A DNA stretch of 64,000 bases from Pantanalinema sp. (GCA_036704125.1 DATNQI010000004.1:1-64000), one strand, 5' to 3'. Shown: positions 18,939 to 27,910, counted from the stretch's first letter. The notes: generated from the letters alone by a model not told the origin. Made by a program: numbers and translations.

Positions 18939-20192
18939 ATGATTCCGAACCTGGGCCGTTCTTGGCGCAACTTCGACTGGACGATGCTGGCGGGCGTCGT
19001 CGGGATCCTGGCGATCGGCATCACCTCGATCTCGTCGGTGAGCCACGGCGACGCGATCCGGCAGCTCTTGAACTTGCTGCCGGCGGTGGTCGCCATGGCC
19101 TTCTTCGTCCTCTACGGCTACGACTGGCTCGACGGCAAGGCCGCCTGGGTCATCTACGCCATCACCATCGTCATGCTCATCGCCGTGGACGTCATGGGCC
19201 ACTCGGCCCTGGGGGCCCAGCGCTGGCTGACCCTCGGCCCCATCAAGATCCAGCCCTCGGAGTACGCCAAGTTCGGGCTGATCGTGAGCCTCGCCAAGGT
19301 CCTCTCCTCGAAGAACATCCACTCGCCCGAGGGCTTCCTGTCGAGCCTGGCGGTGGTGGGCTTCCCGGCGCTGCTCATCTTCAAGCAGCCCGATCTGGGC
19401 ACCAGCCTCGTGTTCGGCGCCATCACCATGGGGATGCTGTTCTGGGCGGGGCTCGGCGTCTCGACCCTCTTCAAGATGGTCTCGCCGGTGATCAGCCTGG
19501 TCGTGTGCATGCCCTTCGTGCTGTTCGACGATCCGGCCGTCCACCGGGCGTCGCTGGGGGTGGTGGCGCTCTACCTGCTGGGGCTCGGAGTCTGGCTGTA
19601 CTTCCAGCGCCGGAACCACTGGATCGTGCCGGTCGGGGTTTGGCTCGCCAACCTGGGTGCGGGCCTCGCCGTGCCCGTGGCGTGGCAGGTCCTCAAGGAG
19701 TACCAGAAGAACCGCATCCGCACCTTCATCAACCCCGAGGCCGATCCCCTGGGCTCGGGCTACCACGTCATCCAGTCCATGATCGCGGTGGGCTCGGGGG
19801 GCCTCTTCGGCAAGGGGCTCTTCCACGGCACCCAGACCCAGCTCCACTTCATCCCCGAGCAGCACACCGACTTCATCTTCTCGGTGGTCGGCGAGGAGCT
19901 GGGCTTCTTCGCGGGGGCCCTGCTGCTCTGCCTCTACGCCCTGGTGCTGGTGCGCGGCCTGATCGTCGCCAACCGGGCCAAGGACAAGTTCGGCTCGCTC
20001 CTGGCCATCGGGGTCGTCTCGATGCTGACCTTCCACCTCTTCGTGAACATGGGGATGGCCACCGGCATGATGCCCGTCGTGGGCATTCCCCTGCCCCTGA
20101 TGAGCTACGGCGGCACCGCCCTGATGACCAACCTCGCGGCCATCGGCCTGCTCCAGAGCATCAGCATGCGGCACAAGAAGCTGCTGTTCTAG
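18939..20192 (+). CDS. rodA: Rod shape-determining SEDS glycosyltransferase RodA
   Basis: 417 residues with about ten membrane segments. SEDS landmarks are GAQRWLTLGPIKIQPSEYAK, KQPDLGTSLVFGAI, FINPEADPLGSGYHVIQSMIAVGSGG, GKGLFHGTQTQLHFIPEQHTDFIFSVVGEE, and the C-terminal PVVGIPLPLMSYGGTA. RodA polymerises lipid II with PBP2 during elongation. The Asn-Pro-Glu/Asp-Pro segment carries the catalytic Asp region. RodA is favoured over FtsW because of the mre/mrdA context. The start ATG follows CTAGGAAGCACTC. Confidence 0.95.
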   Translation: MIPNLGRSWRNFDWTMLAGVVGILAIGITSISSVSHGDAIRQLLNLLPAVVAMAFFVLYGYDWLDGKAAWVIYAITIVMLIAVDVMGHSALGAQRWLTLGPIKIQPSEYAKFGLIVSLAKVLSSKNIHSPEGFLSSLAVVGFPALLIFKQPDLGTSLVFGAITMGMLFWAGLGVSTLFKMVSPVISLVVCMPFVLFDDPAVHRASLGVVALYLLGLGVWLYFQRRNHWIVPVGVWLANLGAGLAVPVAWQVLKEYQKNRIRTFINPEADPLGSGYHVIQSMIAVGSGGLFGKGLFHGTQTQLHFIPEQHTDFIFSVVGEELGFFAGALLLCLYALVLVRGLIVANRAKDKFGSLLAIGVVSMLTFHLFVNMGMATGMMPVVGIPLPLMSYGGTALMTNLAAIGLLQSISMRHKKLLF

Positions 20193-20196
20193 CGCC

Positions 20197-21474
20197 GTGC
20201 ACAGCCATCCGACCCTCGCCTTCTCAACCCTCGGCTGCCGGACCAACCAGGCCGAGACGGCCCAGCTCGCCGCCGACCTCGCGGACGTCTGCGCCATCGT
20301 GCCCTTCTCGCAGGAGGCGGACGTCTACGTCGTCAACACCTGCACCGTCACCCACGAGGCCGACCGGCAGAGCCGCCAGCTGGTGCGCCGCGCCCACCGG
20401 GCCAACCCCGAGGCGCGGATCGTGGTGACGGGCTGCGCCGTGGACTTCCACCCTGACGAGTTCGCCGAGATGCCGGGCGTGTCTTTGGTGGCGCGCAACG
20501 CCGAGAAGGATGCGATCGCCCGCGCCATCGCCGACTGGTACCAGGCCCGCGAGGGGGACTGGCGCCCGGCGACTCCCGCCGAGTCGGGGCACACCCGCGC
20601 CTGGCTCAAGGTCTCGGAAGGCTGCAACAATCGCTGTTCGTTCTGCATCGTGCCCACGGTGCGCGGGCGCGAGCGGAGCATCCCGCCGGACACCCTGGTC
20701 GAGCGCGCCCGCGCCTACGCCGCCCTGGGCTACCAGGAGCTGGTGCTGACCGGCACCCATATCGGGGGTTACGGAAAGGACCTCTCGACGGGCCTCGCTG
20801 CGCTGCTCGGCCGCCTCATCTCCGAGGTCCCCGAGATCCCGCGCTTCCGGGTGGCGAGCATCGAGCCCATCGACTTCCCGGATACCCTCATCGAGCGCTT
20901 CGCCTCGCTCGAGGTGTGCCCGAGCGTCCACCTCTGCCTCCAGAGCGGCAGCAGCCGGATCCTCGCGGCCATGCGCCGGCGGTACAACGCCGACCAGTAC
21001 CGTCGGCTGGTTTCTCGGATCAAGGAAGCCAGGCCGGACGCGGCCTTCACGACCGACGTCGTCGTGGGCTTTCCGGGCGAGACCGAGGCGGACTTCCTCG
21101 AGACCTGCCGCCTGGTCGAGGAGATCGGCTTCGCGGGGGTCCACCTCTTCCCCTTCTCGGTGCGCGAGGGCACCCACGCCGCCACCCTGGGCGACCGGGT
21201 GCCTCCCGCGGTGATCGCCGAGCGGATGGATCGGCTCGCCGCCGTCGCCGGCGCCGCCCGGCACCGGTTCCAGGAGGGCTTCATCGGGCGCGAGGTCGAG
21301 ATCCTGACCGAGCGCACCCGTTCGGAGCTGAGGCCCGGGACCACCCCGCACGGGCTCAAGGTCTGGGTGGACGCGGCCAACACCGAGCCCAACCAGCGCT
21401 GGCTCGTTCGAGTGGATCGACTGGAAGAGGAGGGCCCGGTGGCCACCCTGCTCGAGCCGATCGCGCCCCGATAA
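20197..21474 (+). CDS. mtaB: tRNA N6-threonylcarbamoyladenosine methylthiotransferase MtaB
   Basis: 425 residues from GTG, five bases after the rodA stop. MtaB is a radical-SAM enzyme that adds a methylthio group to t6A37 of tRNA. Visible are the N-terminal UPF0004 domain with STLGCRTNQAE (Cys ligand), VVNTCTVTHEAD and VVTGCAV; the radical SAM CxxxCxxC (CNNRCSFCIVP); LTGTHIGGYG, which distinguishes MtaB from MiaB; and a C-terminal TRAM-like tail. FTTDVVVGFPGET is also conserved. No strong ribosome site is visible, which fits coupling to rodA. Confidence 0.94.
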   Translation: MHSHPTLAFSTLGCRTNQAETAQLAADLADVCAIVPFSQEADVYVVNTCTVTHEADRQSRQLVRRAHRANPEARIVVTGCAVDFHPDEFAEMPGVSLVARNAEKDAIARAIADWYQAREGDWRPATPAESGHTRAWLKVSEGCNNRCSFCIVPTVRGRERSIPPDTLVERARAYAALGYQELVLTGTHIGGYGKDLSTGLAALLGRLISEVPEIPRFRVASIEPIDFPDTLIERFASLEVCPSVHLCLQSGSSRILAAMRRRYNADQYRRLVSRIKEARPDAAFTTDVVVGFPGETEADFLETCRLVEEIGFAGVHLFPFSVREGTHAATLGDRVPPAVIAERMDRLAAVAGAARHRFQEGFIGREVEILTERTRSELRPGTTPHGLKVWVDAANTEPNQRWLVRVDRLEEEGPVATLLEPIAPR

Positions 21475-21507
21475 GCACGTCAGAATGAGATTGGCCTCCA
21501 CTTGATT

Positions 21508-21530
21508 CCCCGCCCCACCGGGGGGCGGGG
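21508..21530. terminator. GC-rich hairpin at convergent gene ends (family copy 2)
   Basis: Nine-base-pair stem CCCCGCCCC/GGGGCGGGG with loop ACCGG, between convergent mtaB and the EF-hand gene. Identical to the copy at 50858, and its loop is the reverse complement of the one at 35100. Symmetry lets it act on both strands; no U-tract is present. Confidence 0.6.
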
Positions 21531-21566
21531 AGGCTTCGAGTAGGGGTTGTCCCAGCCACGAGCAGC

Positions 21567-22577
21567 TTAGGCCTCCGCTGCCTCCGAGAGGTCCGCGGCA
21601 AGACGATAATCCACCTGGGTGGGCTGCACCGCCCCTCGCAGCTCCTCGGCGCTCAGCTTGCCGTCTGCGTCCCGGTCGAGAGCCTGGAACCGGGCGCGCG
21701 CTTCGGTGAGGCGCGCAACCTCCCGCGCCGTCCGCGCCATCACGTCCGCGAACCCTTCGCCTGCCACAGCCGAGGCAGGCCCGGGCAGCTGGGCCATGAA
21801 CTCGTCGAGGCTCAGGCTGCGATCGCCGTCGCGATCCGCGCGGTCCAGCAGGTTCCGGGCCGCCACCTCCTTCCCGTCGACCATCCCGTCTCCGTTGGAA
21901 TCGAAGCGTGCGAGGTTCGTCGCGTTGAGGCGGGCGGCAACGGCCCGATCGCCCGACGAGGGCGTCTCGCCCCGGACGAGCTCGCCCGCATCCAGCTTGC
22001 CATCCCCGTTGGCATCCATGCGATCGAAGCCCGCGTCGCGCCTCGTCCGCTCCGCCCCCCGCGTGCCGCTGAGGTACTCCTTCTTGCTGATGACGCCGTT
22101 CTTGTCGGCGTCGAAGGCGTCGAGCACCTCCCGCGCCCGGACCTCCGCGCCGGTGACGCGGCCGTCCCCGTTCAGGTCGATCCTCGCGAACTCGGAAGGA
22201 TCCGGCAGGCGGCGCGACGCGGGGTCCGGCTGCGAGGAGCCGCTCAGCTCGCTGGCGCCGGGGTTCTGCTCGGCCGGCCGGCCCATCAGGTCGGCGAGAA
22301 AGGCGCTCGCCTCCGCCTGACTCACCTTCCCGTCGCGATCGGTGTCGATCGCTGCCAGCATCAGGTCCTTGAGGGAGAAGGCCGAGGACTGTGCCCCGGC
22401 AGGCTGGCTCGCCTGGCGCGAGTCCCGCGCCATGGGGGCGCCCTGGATGGCGCCGATGGACTGGGGGCTCGAGTCCGCCGGCTGCGTGGCGCTCGCCGCG
22501 CCACCCAGCGCTCGCACCGCGTGCGAGGCCCCCTGGGAGATCATGTGACCCAGCCCGCCGATCATGTCTAGCAGCAT
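21567..22577 (-). CDS. Multi-EF-hand calcium-binding protein
   Basis: 336 residues. Seven EF-hand-type loops can be read: DTDRDGKVSQAE, DLNGDGRVTGAE, DADKNGVISKKE, DANGDGKLDAGE, DSNGDGMVDGKE, DRDGDRSLSLDE and DRDADGKLSAEE. The sixth has Arg where a glycine is usual (DGDRSL). There is no signal peptide; residues 1-60 hold a hydrophobic and Ala/Ser-rich start. The ATG at 22577 has AAAGGAGG five bases upstream and is preferred to the longer frame from 22622. A calcium sensor or buffer role is likely but its partner is unknown. Confidence 0.85.
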   Translation of the reverse strand: MLLDMIGGLGHMISQGASHAVRALGGAASATQPADSSPQSIGAIQGAPMARDSRQASQPAGAQSSAFSLKDLMLAAIDTDRDGKVSQAEASAFLADLMGRPAEQNPGASELSGSSQPDPASRRLPDPSEFARIDLNGDGRVTGAEVRAREVLDAFDADKNGVISKKEYLSGTRGAERTRRDAGFDRMDANGDGKLDAGELVRGETPSSGDRAVAARLNATNLARFDSNGDGMVDGKEVAARNLLDRADRDGDRSLSLDEFMAQLPGPASAVAGEGFADVMARTAREVARLTEARARFQALDRDADGKLSAEELRGAVQPTQVDYRLAADLSEAAEA

Positions 22578-22656
22578 TCTCGCCTCCTTTGCCTCAGGAA
22601 CGATCAGTCGTTCATGAGACATCTTCCCGGAGACGCGAGATTCGAAACGATCCGTT

Positions 22657-22911
22657 TCAGGGTGAATCGCCCGGAAGCAGCGCGAGCTTGGCGGCTGGCC
22701 TCATGCGGCGGATCCGGTGCTCGGCGGACAGGGCCTCGCCCCGGCTGGGGTACTCCCAGTGGGCGACCAGCACGACGGGCAGGCGCGATCGCGTGTACTT
22801 GGCCCCCTTCCCGCTGTTGTGAACCGAGACCCGGCGGGCGACGTCGGTGGAATAGCCCGTGTAGAGCGTGCCGTCGGCGCAGCGCACGAGGTAGACGAAG
22901 TGACGCGGCAT
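22657..22911 (-). CDS. GIY-YIG domain protein (UPF0213/YhbQ type)
   Basis: 84 residues. The single GIY-YIG nuclease fold shows FVYLVRCADGTLYTGYSTDVARRV, with Tyr-Tyr elements and the catalytic Arg, then HNSGKGAKYTRSRLPVVLV and the conserved Glu in EALSAEHRIRRM. Such small stand-alone proteins (YhbQ family) have weak or unclear nuclease function in DNA metabolism. The ATG at 22911 has GGAGGA upstream; the frame from 22923 would put that site inside the gene. Confidence 0.88.
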   Translation of the reverse strand: MPRHFVYLVRCADGTLYTGYSTDVARRVSVHNSGKGAKYTRSRLPVVLVAHWEYPSRGEALSAEHRIRRMRPAAKLALLPGDSP

Positions 22912-22975
22912 TCTCTCCTCCATGGGGAAGGCCCCGGCTCACAAGGAGCCGGGGCCTTCGGGGCGGCTGTGCTGC

Positions 22976-24319
22976 TTAGCGCAGGGCCTTGACCTGGGCG
23001 GGGGTGACCGCGCTGCCCTTGTTGCCCCACGAGGTGCGCTCGTGGGTGACGACAGCGGCGATCTCCTCGTCAGTCAGCTGGGCGAACGGCGGCATGGCGC
23101 CGTTGTACTGCTTGCCGAGGACCGTCATGGGACCCGACTTGCCGTGGAGCACGATCTTGATGTGCTCGGCGGCGTCGCCGTTGGGGATCTCCGCGCCGGC
23201 CAGGGGCGGGAACACCCCGGGCATGCCGGCACCCGTGGCCTGGTGGCACGAGGCGCAGTTGGTCTCGTACACCTTCGTGCCGTCGGCCTTGGCCCCGGCG
23301 GGGGCGGCGGCAACAGCAGCGGCGGCGGGCGCGGCGGCTGCGGCCTTCTTGGCGGCCGGGATGGCCTTGGCGTTGACCTTGGCGTCGTTGGTCATCATCG
23401 ACGCGGGGACGGTCGTGGCCTTGAGGCTCAGCATGTAGGTGACCAGAGCCTCGGTGTCCTCGTCCGAGAAGCCGAAGGCAGGCATGATCGAGCCGGAGGA
23501 GACGGCCTGGGGGTTCTTGAAGTGGAACTTGTGCCAGGTCTCGATGTCGTGGTGGAGGTGCTTGGCCTCAGCCTTGGCCTCCTCGCCGAGGGTGCCCGCC
23601 TCGAGGTTCGCCTTGAGGTGCTCGAAGCCGAACTGCTCGGGGACCTTGTCACCCTCGAAGGTCAGCTCGGGGCCGATGTTGCCGCCCTCCTCGCCCAGCT
23701 TGTGGCAGCTGATGCAGTTCTTCTCGCCGAAGATCTGCTTGCCGCGAGCGAGCTTGGGGGCGCCGATGGCGGCCCACTTGGTCGAGTCGGTGTGGCACTG
23801 GGCGCACGAGGCCTGGACGTACTTGGTCATGGCCTTGCGGTCGCCGAGCATGGGGTAGTCCCACTTGTGGACGAAGCCGTGGGCGGCCTCGCTGGTGGTG
23901 CCCATGCCCTGGCCGCCGTGGCACGACGTGCAGCCGAACTTGTCGGTCGGGTGGTTGATCGCGATCATGTCCATGTCGGGGTGGGCGGCGAAGGGCTGCT
24001 TTTCGCCCTCGAACGACTTGTCGTCGATGGCGAGGTGGCAGGTGGTGCAGCGATCGACGCGCTTGAGGTCGGTCAGCATGAGCTGACGGATGGCGATCTT
24101 GTCGGTATCGCCCAGGGCCGGCACGGGCTTGCCCGCGGCCTTGGCCTCGAGAGCCGCCTTCTCGTGGCGCGCCAGCATGATGTCGGCGTAGTCGCGCTGC
24201 GTGACCATCCACTCGCGGTTGCCTTCGCGCATGCCGGCCAGGCCGAACAGGATGACCAGCACGACCGCCAGCGTCGCGAACCACGCGAGGACGCTCAGGT
24301 CCAGCTTCTTAGTGTTCAT
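22976..24319 (-). CDS. Membrane-anchored pentaheme cytochrome c of the bc complex operon
   Basis: 447 residues. One N-terminal membrane anchor (LAWFATLAVVLVILFGLAG) leaves the body outside the inner membrane. Five CxxCH heme sites: residues 91-95, 130-134, 172-176, 202-206 and 355-359. The last one opens a typical single-heme cytochrome c domain with a Met ligand in GAMPPF, and a Lys/Ala/Pro-rich linker (about 315-345) separates it from the four-heme part. It is the last gene of the operon Rieske-b6-subunit IV-cytochrome c, so it should accept electrons from the Rieske protein and pass them to an oxidase or other carrier. It replaces cytochrome f or c1, neither of which is present. Confidence 0.9.
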   Translation of the reverse strand: MNTKKLDLSVLAWFATLAVVLVILFGLAGMREGNREWMVTQRDYADIMLARHEKAALEAKAAGKPVPALGDTDKIAIRQLMLTDLKRVDRCTTCHLAIDDKSFEGEKQPFAAHPDMDMIAINHPTDKFGCTSCHGGQGMGTTSEAAHGFVHKWDYPMLGDRKAMTKYVQASCAQCHTDSTKWAAIGAPKLARGKQIFGEKNCISCHKLGEEGGNIGPELTFEGDKVPEQFGFEHLKANLEAGTLGEEAKAEAKHLHHDIETWHKFHFKNPQAVSSGSIMPAFGFSDEDTEALVTYMLSLKATTVPASMMTNDAKVNAKAIPAAKKAAAAAPAAAAVAAAPAGAKADGTKVYETNCASCHQATGAGMPGVFPPLAGAEIPNGDAAEHIKIVLHGKSGPMTVLGKQYNGAMPPFAQLTDEEIAAVVTHERTSWGNKGSAVTPAQVKALR

Positions 24320-24364
24320 ACGGGGGTGCGATCCTTTTTGAAGTGATGCGATGCGTGACGGGCG

Positions 24365-24892
24365 TTAGAAGACGGTGAACATCCCGTCCTTCCAAGGCCA
24401 GGTCCACTCCCAGCCCGGCCCGCGGAAGAAGGTGCCGATGTAGGTCAGCACGGCCACCAGCGAGACGAAGAAGTTCCAGAGCCCGACGGAGAAGGGGCGA
24501 TCGAGGATGTTCATCGAGGGGTTGCGGTCGATGTAGGGAACGGCCATCAGGCCCACGACCATCAGCCCGGGGATGAACACGCCCGCCCAGTTGGGGGGGA
24601 AGTAGTGCAGCATCTCCTGGAGGAACAGGAAGTACCAGGGGGCCTTGGCCGGGTTGGGCGTCAGGGCGGGGTTCGCCAGCTGCTCCAGAGGAGCGTTGAA
24701 GGCGAGCGCCATGAGGGTGATGCCGACGATGACCGCAAGCGCCATCACCAGCTCGCGCATGAAGACGTGGGGCCAGGTGAAGACCAGCTGCTGGCCTTCC
24801 TTCTCCTTGACGTAGCCGCGAACGCCGCGCACGACGCCGTAGAGGACGGCCTCTTCGGGGTTGGTCGTGATCTCCCGAGTGGTGTTAGTCAT
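24365..24892 (-). CDS. Cytochrome b6f subunit IV-like protein (cytochrome b C-terminal half)
   Basis: 175 residues with three to four membrane segments, matching PetD/QcrC size. It forms the C-terminal half of a split cytochrome b and part of the quinol oxidation site. The Qo loop reads NPAKAPWYF, so the classical PEWY is APWY (84-87) and the Glu is absent. The segments FLQEMLHYFPPNWAGVFIPGLMVVGLMAVPYIDRNP are typical. It lies 19 bases after the b6 gene. A long soluble N-terminus (40 residues) precedes the first helix. Confidence 0.9.
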   Translation of the reverse strand: MTNTTREITTNPEEAVLYGVVRGVRGYVKEKEGQQLVFTWPHVFMRELVMALAVIVGITLMALAFNAPLEQLANPALTPNPAKAPWYFLFLQEMLHYFPPNWAGVFIPGLMVVGLMAVPYIDRNPSMNILDRPFSVGLWNFFVSLVAVLTYIGTFFRGPGWEWTWPWKDGMFTVF

Positions 24893-24910
24893 TGTGGTGA
24901 CGCTCCCTGA

Positions 24911-25660
24911 TTACAAGCGAAGGTTGGGCGAGACGGGCTCGTTGGGGTCGCCGATGCCGCCGTCCTTGCGGACGCGCCAGAAGTGGACCGCCAGCAGCAC
25001 CAGCACCGCGAGGGGCAGCACGATGCAGTGCAGCACGTAGAAGCGAATCAGCGCGTTCTGACCGACCAGGTTGCCGCCCAGGAGGCCGAACTTGATGTCC
25101 GGGCCGACGAATGGGGCGTACTTGGCCATGTTCGAGCCGACGGTGATGGCCCACAGAGCGAGCTGGTCCCAGGGCAGCAGGTAGCCCGTGAACGACAGCA
25201 GCATGGTGCAGACCGCCAGGATGACGCCGATCACCCAGTTGAACTCGCGCGGCGCCTTGTAGGAGCCCGCGTAGAAGACGCGGCACATGTGCAGGAAGAC
25301 GAACAGAACCATCATGTGCGCCGACCAGCGGTGCATGTTGCGGATCAGCATGCCGAACGACACGGCGAACTCGAGGTCCTTCATGTTGTCGTAGGCGAGC
25401 CCGGTCGAGGGGATGTAGTAGAACATCAGGACGATGCCGGTGAGCGAGAGCAGGAAGAACAGCATCAAGGAGATGCCGCCGAGCCAGAAGGTGGTGTTCA
25501 TCCGCATGCTGCGGACCTTCGACTTCACCGAGTGAAGGTGAAGGAAGACGTTGGTGAACGTCACCATGGACTGGGTCTTGGGGTTGTTCGGCATGCCGTG
25601 GCGGAAGATCGACCTCCACAGCTTGCTCGCGAAGAATTTGTTGGCGATGTCGTTGATCAC
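24911..25660 (-). CDS. Cytochrome b6-type subunit
   Basis: 249 residues from GTG with AGGAG upstream. Four transmembrane helices carry the b-heme ligands: His110 and His124 (13 residues between) and His211 and His226 (14 between, the b6-type spacing). Residues 101-140 closely follow cyanobacterial PetB ([43 protein letters not shown]). The position of the cysteine that covalently holds heme c-n in b6f and Bacillus complexes (FYCLGG) is FWLGG here, with Trp59. It should transfer electrons across the membrane between quinone sites. Confidence 0.93.
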   Translation of the reverse strand: MINDIANKFFASKLWRSIFRHGMPNNPKTQSMVTFTNVFLHLHSVKSKVRSMRMNTTFWLGGISLMLFFLLSLTGIVLMFYYIPSTGLAYDNMKDLEFAVSFGMLIRNMHRWSAHMMVLFVFLHMCRVFYAGSYKAPREFNWVIGVILAVCTMLLSFTGYLLPWDQLALWAITVGSNMAKYAPFVGPDIKFGLLGGNLVGQNALIRFYVLHCIVLPLAVLVLLAVHFWRVRKDGGIGDPNEPVSPNLRL

Positions 25661-25679
25661 GAGGTGCTCCTACTGATGC

Positions 25680-26168
25680 CTACGCCTTGTAGAAATCGGT
25701 CAAGGTGATGACTTTGCTGAGATCCACCACCATCTGCCCGTCGCGGGAGGTCTCGATCGAGAAGTGATCGAGCGCGCGCGGGGCAGGGCCGGCGACCACC
25801 TTGCCGTCGGCCGAGTAGATCGAGCCGTGGCAGGGGCAGATGAAGTCCGTGCCCGTCCAGTTGACGGTGCAGCCCAGGTGCTGACAAACGGCCGAAATCG
25901 CCTGGAAGCCCTCGGCCACCCGGCGAATGAAGACCTTCTTCTCCGCGATGAACGTCACGGTGCCCGCGCCGAACTTGGCGGGGAGGCCGATCTTGATGCG
26001 GTTGGACGGCTCGTACAGGACGTTCGGGAAGATGTAGCGGATACCGCCGATGGCGGTGGCACCGAGGGTCGCGGCGAGGGCGCCGAACCCGACGGCGCCG
26101 AAGAACGCCCGGCGCGTCATGTCCGCCTTTTCGGCCTCGGACGCTCCCCCTTGAGGATTGGTAGCCAT
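25680..26168 (-). CDS. Rieske iron-sulfur protein of the cytochrome bc complex
   Basis: 162 residues. A twin-arginine motif (DMTRRAFFG) followed by a hydrophobic anchor ([13 protein letters not shown]) predicts Tat export with a retained membrane anchor. The 2Fe-2S site is CQHLGC and CPCHGS, with the two Cys-His pairs and the disulfide cysteines. First gene of the four-gene respiratory operon. The AGGAGG upstream is about 12 bases from the ATG, an unusually long spacing, but no better start codon exists. It oxidises quinol at the Qo site and hands the electron to the cytochrome c. Confidence 0.93.
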   Translation of the reverse strand: MATNPQGGASEAEKADMTRRAFFGAVGFGALAATLGATAIGGIRYIFPNVLYEPSNRIKIGLPAKFGAGTVTFIAEKKVFIRRVAEGFQAISAVCQHLGCTVNWTGTDFICPCHGSIYSADGKVVAGPAPRALDHFSIETSRDGQMVVDLSKVITLTDFYKA

Positions 26169-26331
26169 ACTGTGGTGTGTCCTCCTGCAAGCAGAATTTC
26201 AATGCGGATCGCGCCGGCCGGCCAGACGGGGAGACACGATCTCTTGAAGCTTCCCTATTAAAGCATAATCCCCGCTTGTTTGCCGCCCCTTTACGAATGT
26301 TTGTCCCTGATAGCGAGGATCGAGGGGGGGG

Positions 26332-26673
26332 TCAGGGGCGACGCGACGGAGTTCGCGGGGTGAGCAAGTACGACGTGAGCGCCTCGGCCTCCTGCTGGCT
26401 CAGGCCGAAGGTCGGCATGGCGCTTTCGGGGCGCTCGGATCGCGGATCCCGGATGAAAGCGGCAAGCTCCTTGGCGTCGCGCGAGGGCTTCGCCTTGAAG
26501 AGCTTGCTGAGGTCGGGACCGAGGGTCCCGTCCGCTCCTGCATGCCCCTTGAGGGCGTGGCAGGCGATGCACCCCTTGCGGGTGAAGAGATGCTCGCCCG
26601 ACTCCGCGGCCCAGGCGGGCACTGAGAGCGTCCAGGCGATTGCGGCGATCAGCCATCCGGAACCTCGCACCAT
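26332..26673 (-). CDS. Small secreted monoheme cytochrome c
   Basis: 113 residues. A Sec signal (WLIAAIAWTLSVPAWA) precedes a class I cytochrome c domain with GCIACHALKG (heme attachment) and a Met ligand in SAMPTFG. The ATG at 26673 follows AAGGAAGG closely; longer starts lie upstream without a ribosome site. It is separate from the bc operon by 163 bases and may be the mobile carrier between that complex and a terminal oxidase, which is not in the window. Confidence 0.85.
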   Translation of the reverse strand: MVRGSGWLIAAIAWTLSVPAWAAESGEHLFTRKGCIACHALKGHAGADGTLGPDLSKLFKAKPSRDAKELAAFIRDPRSERPESAMPTFGLSQQEAEALTSYLLTPRTPSRRP

Positions 26674-26806
26674 GCCTTCCTTTCGAGCAATCATGCCGCC
26701 CCGCAAATCGGATCCATAGTGAGCGGGGGAGCTGGGGCCGCGCAATCCGTAGTTTACCCGGATCGAGCGAGAGATAAGGAGGGGGCCCGGGCGACTGACG
26801 CCGGAT

Positions 26807-27910
26807 CTAGGAGCGATAGACCTTGGGCAGGCGCTGGCCGAGGCCGCAGATGATCTCGTAGGGGATGGTCTCGGCCGCCGAGGCCCACTCCTCGACCTGG
26901 ATCGATCCGCCGAGCTGCTCGCCGAGCAGCACCGCCGGATCGCCGAGGCGGGCGTCGATCTCGGTGACGTCCACGGTGCACTGGTCCATGGACACGTTGC
27001 CGACGATGGGGCAGCGCACCCCGCCGACCAGGACCGCCTGCCGGTTCGAGAGGGCGCGGGGCAGGCCGTCGGCGTAGCCCGCGGGCAGGACCGCGAGCCG
27101 GGTGGGGCGCGCGGTCACGAAGGTGCCGTCGTAGCCGACCGGCACGCCGGGGGGGACCTCGCGCAGCTGGGTGATCCGGGCCGTGAGGCTCATGGCGCGC
27201 TTCAGCGAGAAGGGCAGCCGCGCGTCCGGCCGCGGCGGGATGCCGTAGATCAGCAGGCCGGGCCGGACCATGCTGTAGTGGGCCTGAGGGAAGAGCAGGG
27301 TCCCCGCGCTGTTGGCCGCATGCCTGAGCACCGACGGGGGAAGGGCGAGGCGCGCCTCGAGCTCGGCGAAGCGCCCGAGCTGAAGCTCGGCGTAGGCGGG
27401 ATCGGGGGCGTCGGCGGTCGCCATGTGGCTCATCAGGCCCACCAGCTCGACGTGGGGCGAGGCGAGGGCCATGCGCGCGAGCGGCTCGGCCTGCTCCATG
27501 GCGGCCCCCACCCGGGTCATGCCGGTGTCGACCTTGAGGTGGATCTTGGCGGGGCGACCGAGCTCGGTGGCCGCCTCGGCGATGAGGCGCAGGGCCTCCT
27601 CGGAGCCCACCACCATCTGAAGATCGGAGGCGATGGCCGTGCGGTAGGCGTCCGGGACCACCAGGCCGAGCAGTAGCATGGGCTGGGTGAATCCCAGCGC
27701 GCGCAGGCGCAGGCCCTCGGCCACGGTCGCGACCCCCAGCCAGTCGGCCCCGGCCCCGAGTGCCGAACGCGCGACGGCCATGGCCCCGTGACCGTAGCCG
27801 TCGGCCTTGACCACGGCCATCAGGTGGGTATGGGGCGGCACCCACGCCTTGAGGGCTCGGACGTTGGAAGCGATCGCGCCCAGGTCCACCTCCAGCCAGG
27901 CGCCGCGCAT
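26807..27910 (-). CDS. alr: Alanine racemase
   Basis: 367 residues, standard length. It interconverts L- and D-alanine for peptidoglycan using PLP. The lysine that binds PLP is in VVKADGYGHGA near residue 38; the catalytic tyrosine lies in GYDGTFVTARPTRLAVLPAGYADGLPR, and SMDQCTVDVT is conserved. The ATG at 27910 has GGAGG eight bases upstream. A GTG at 27985 would coincide with the predicted transcription start and is rejected. Confidence 0.95.
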   Translation of the reverse strand: MRGAWLEVDLGAIASNVRALKAWVPPHTHLMAVVKADGYGHGAMAVARSALGAGADWLGVATVAEGLRLRALGFTQPMLLLGLVVPDAYRTAIASDLQMVVGSEEALRLIAEAATELGRPAKIHLKVDTGMTRVGAAMEQAEPLARMALASPHVELVGLMSHMATADAPDPAYAELQLGRFAELEARLALPPSVLRHAANSAGTLLFPQAHYSMVRPGLLIYGIPPRPDARLPFSLKRAMSLTARITQLREVPPGVPVGYDGTFVTARPTRLAVLPAGYADGLPRALSNRQAVLVGGVRCPIVGNVSMDQCTVDVTEIDARLGDPAVLLGEQLGGSIQVEEWASAAETIPYEIICGLGQRLPKVYRS

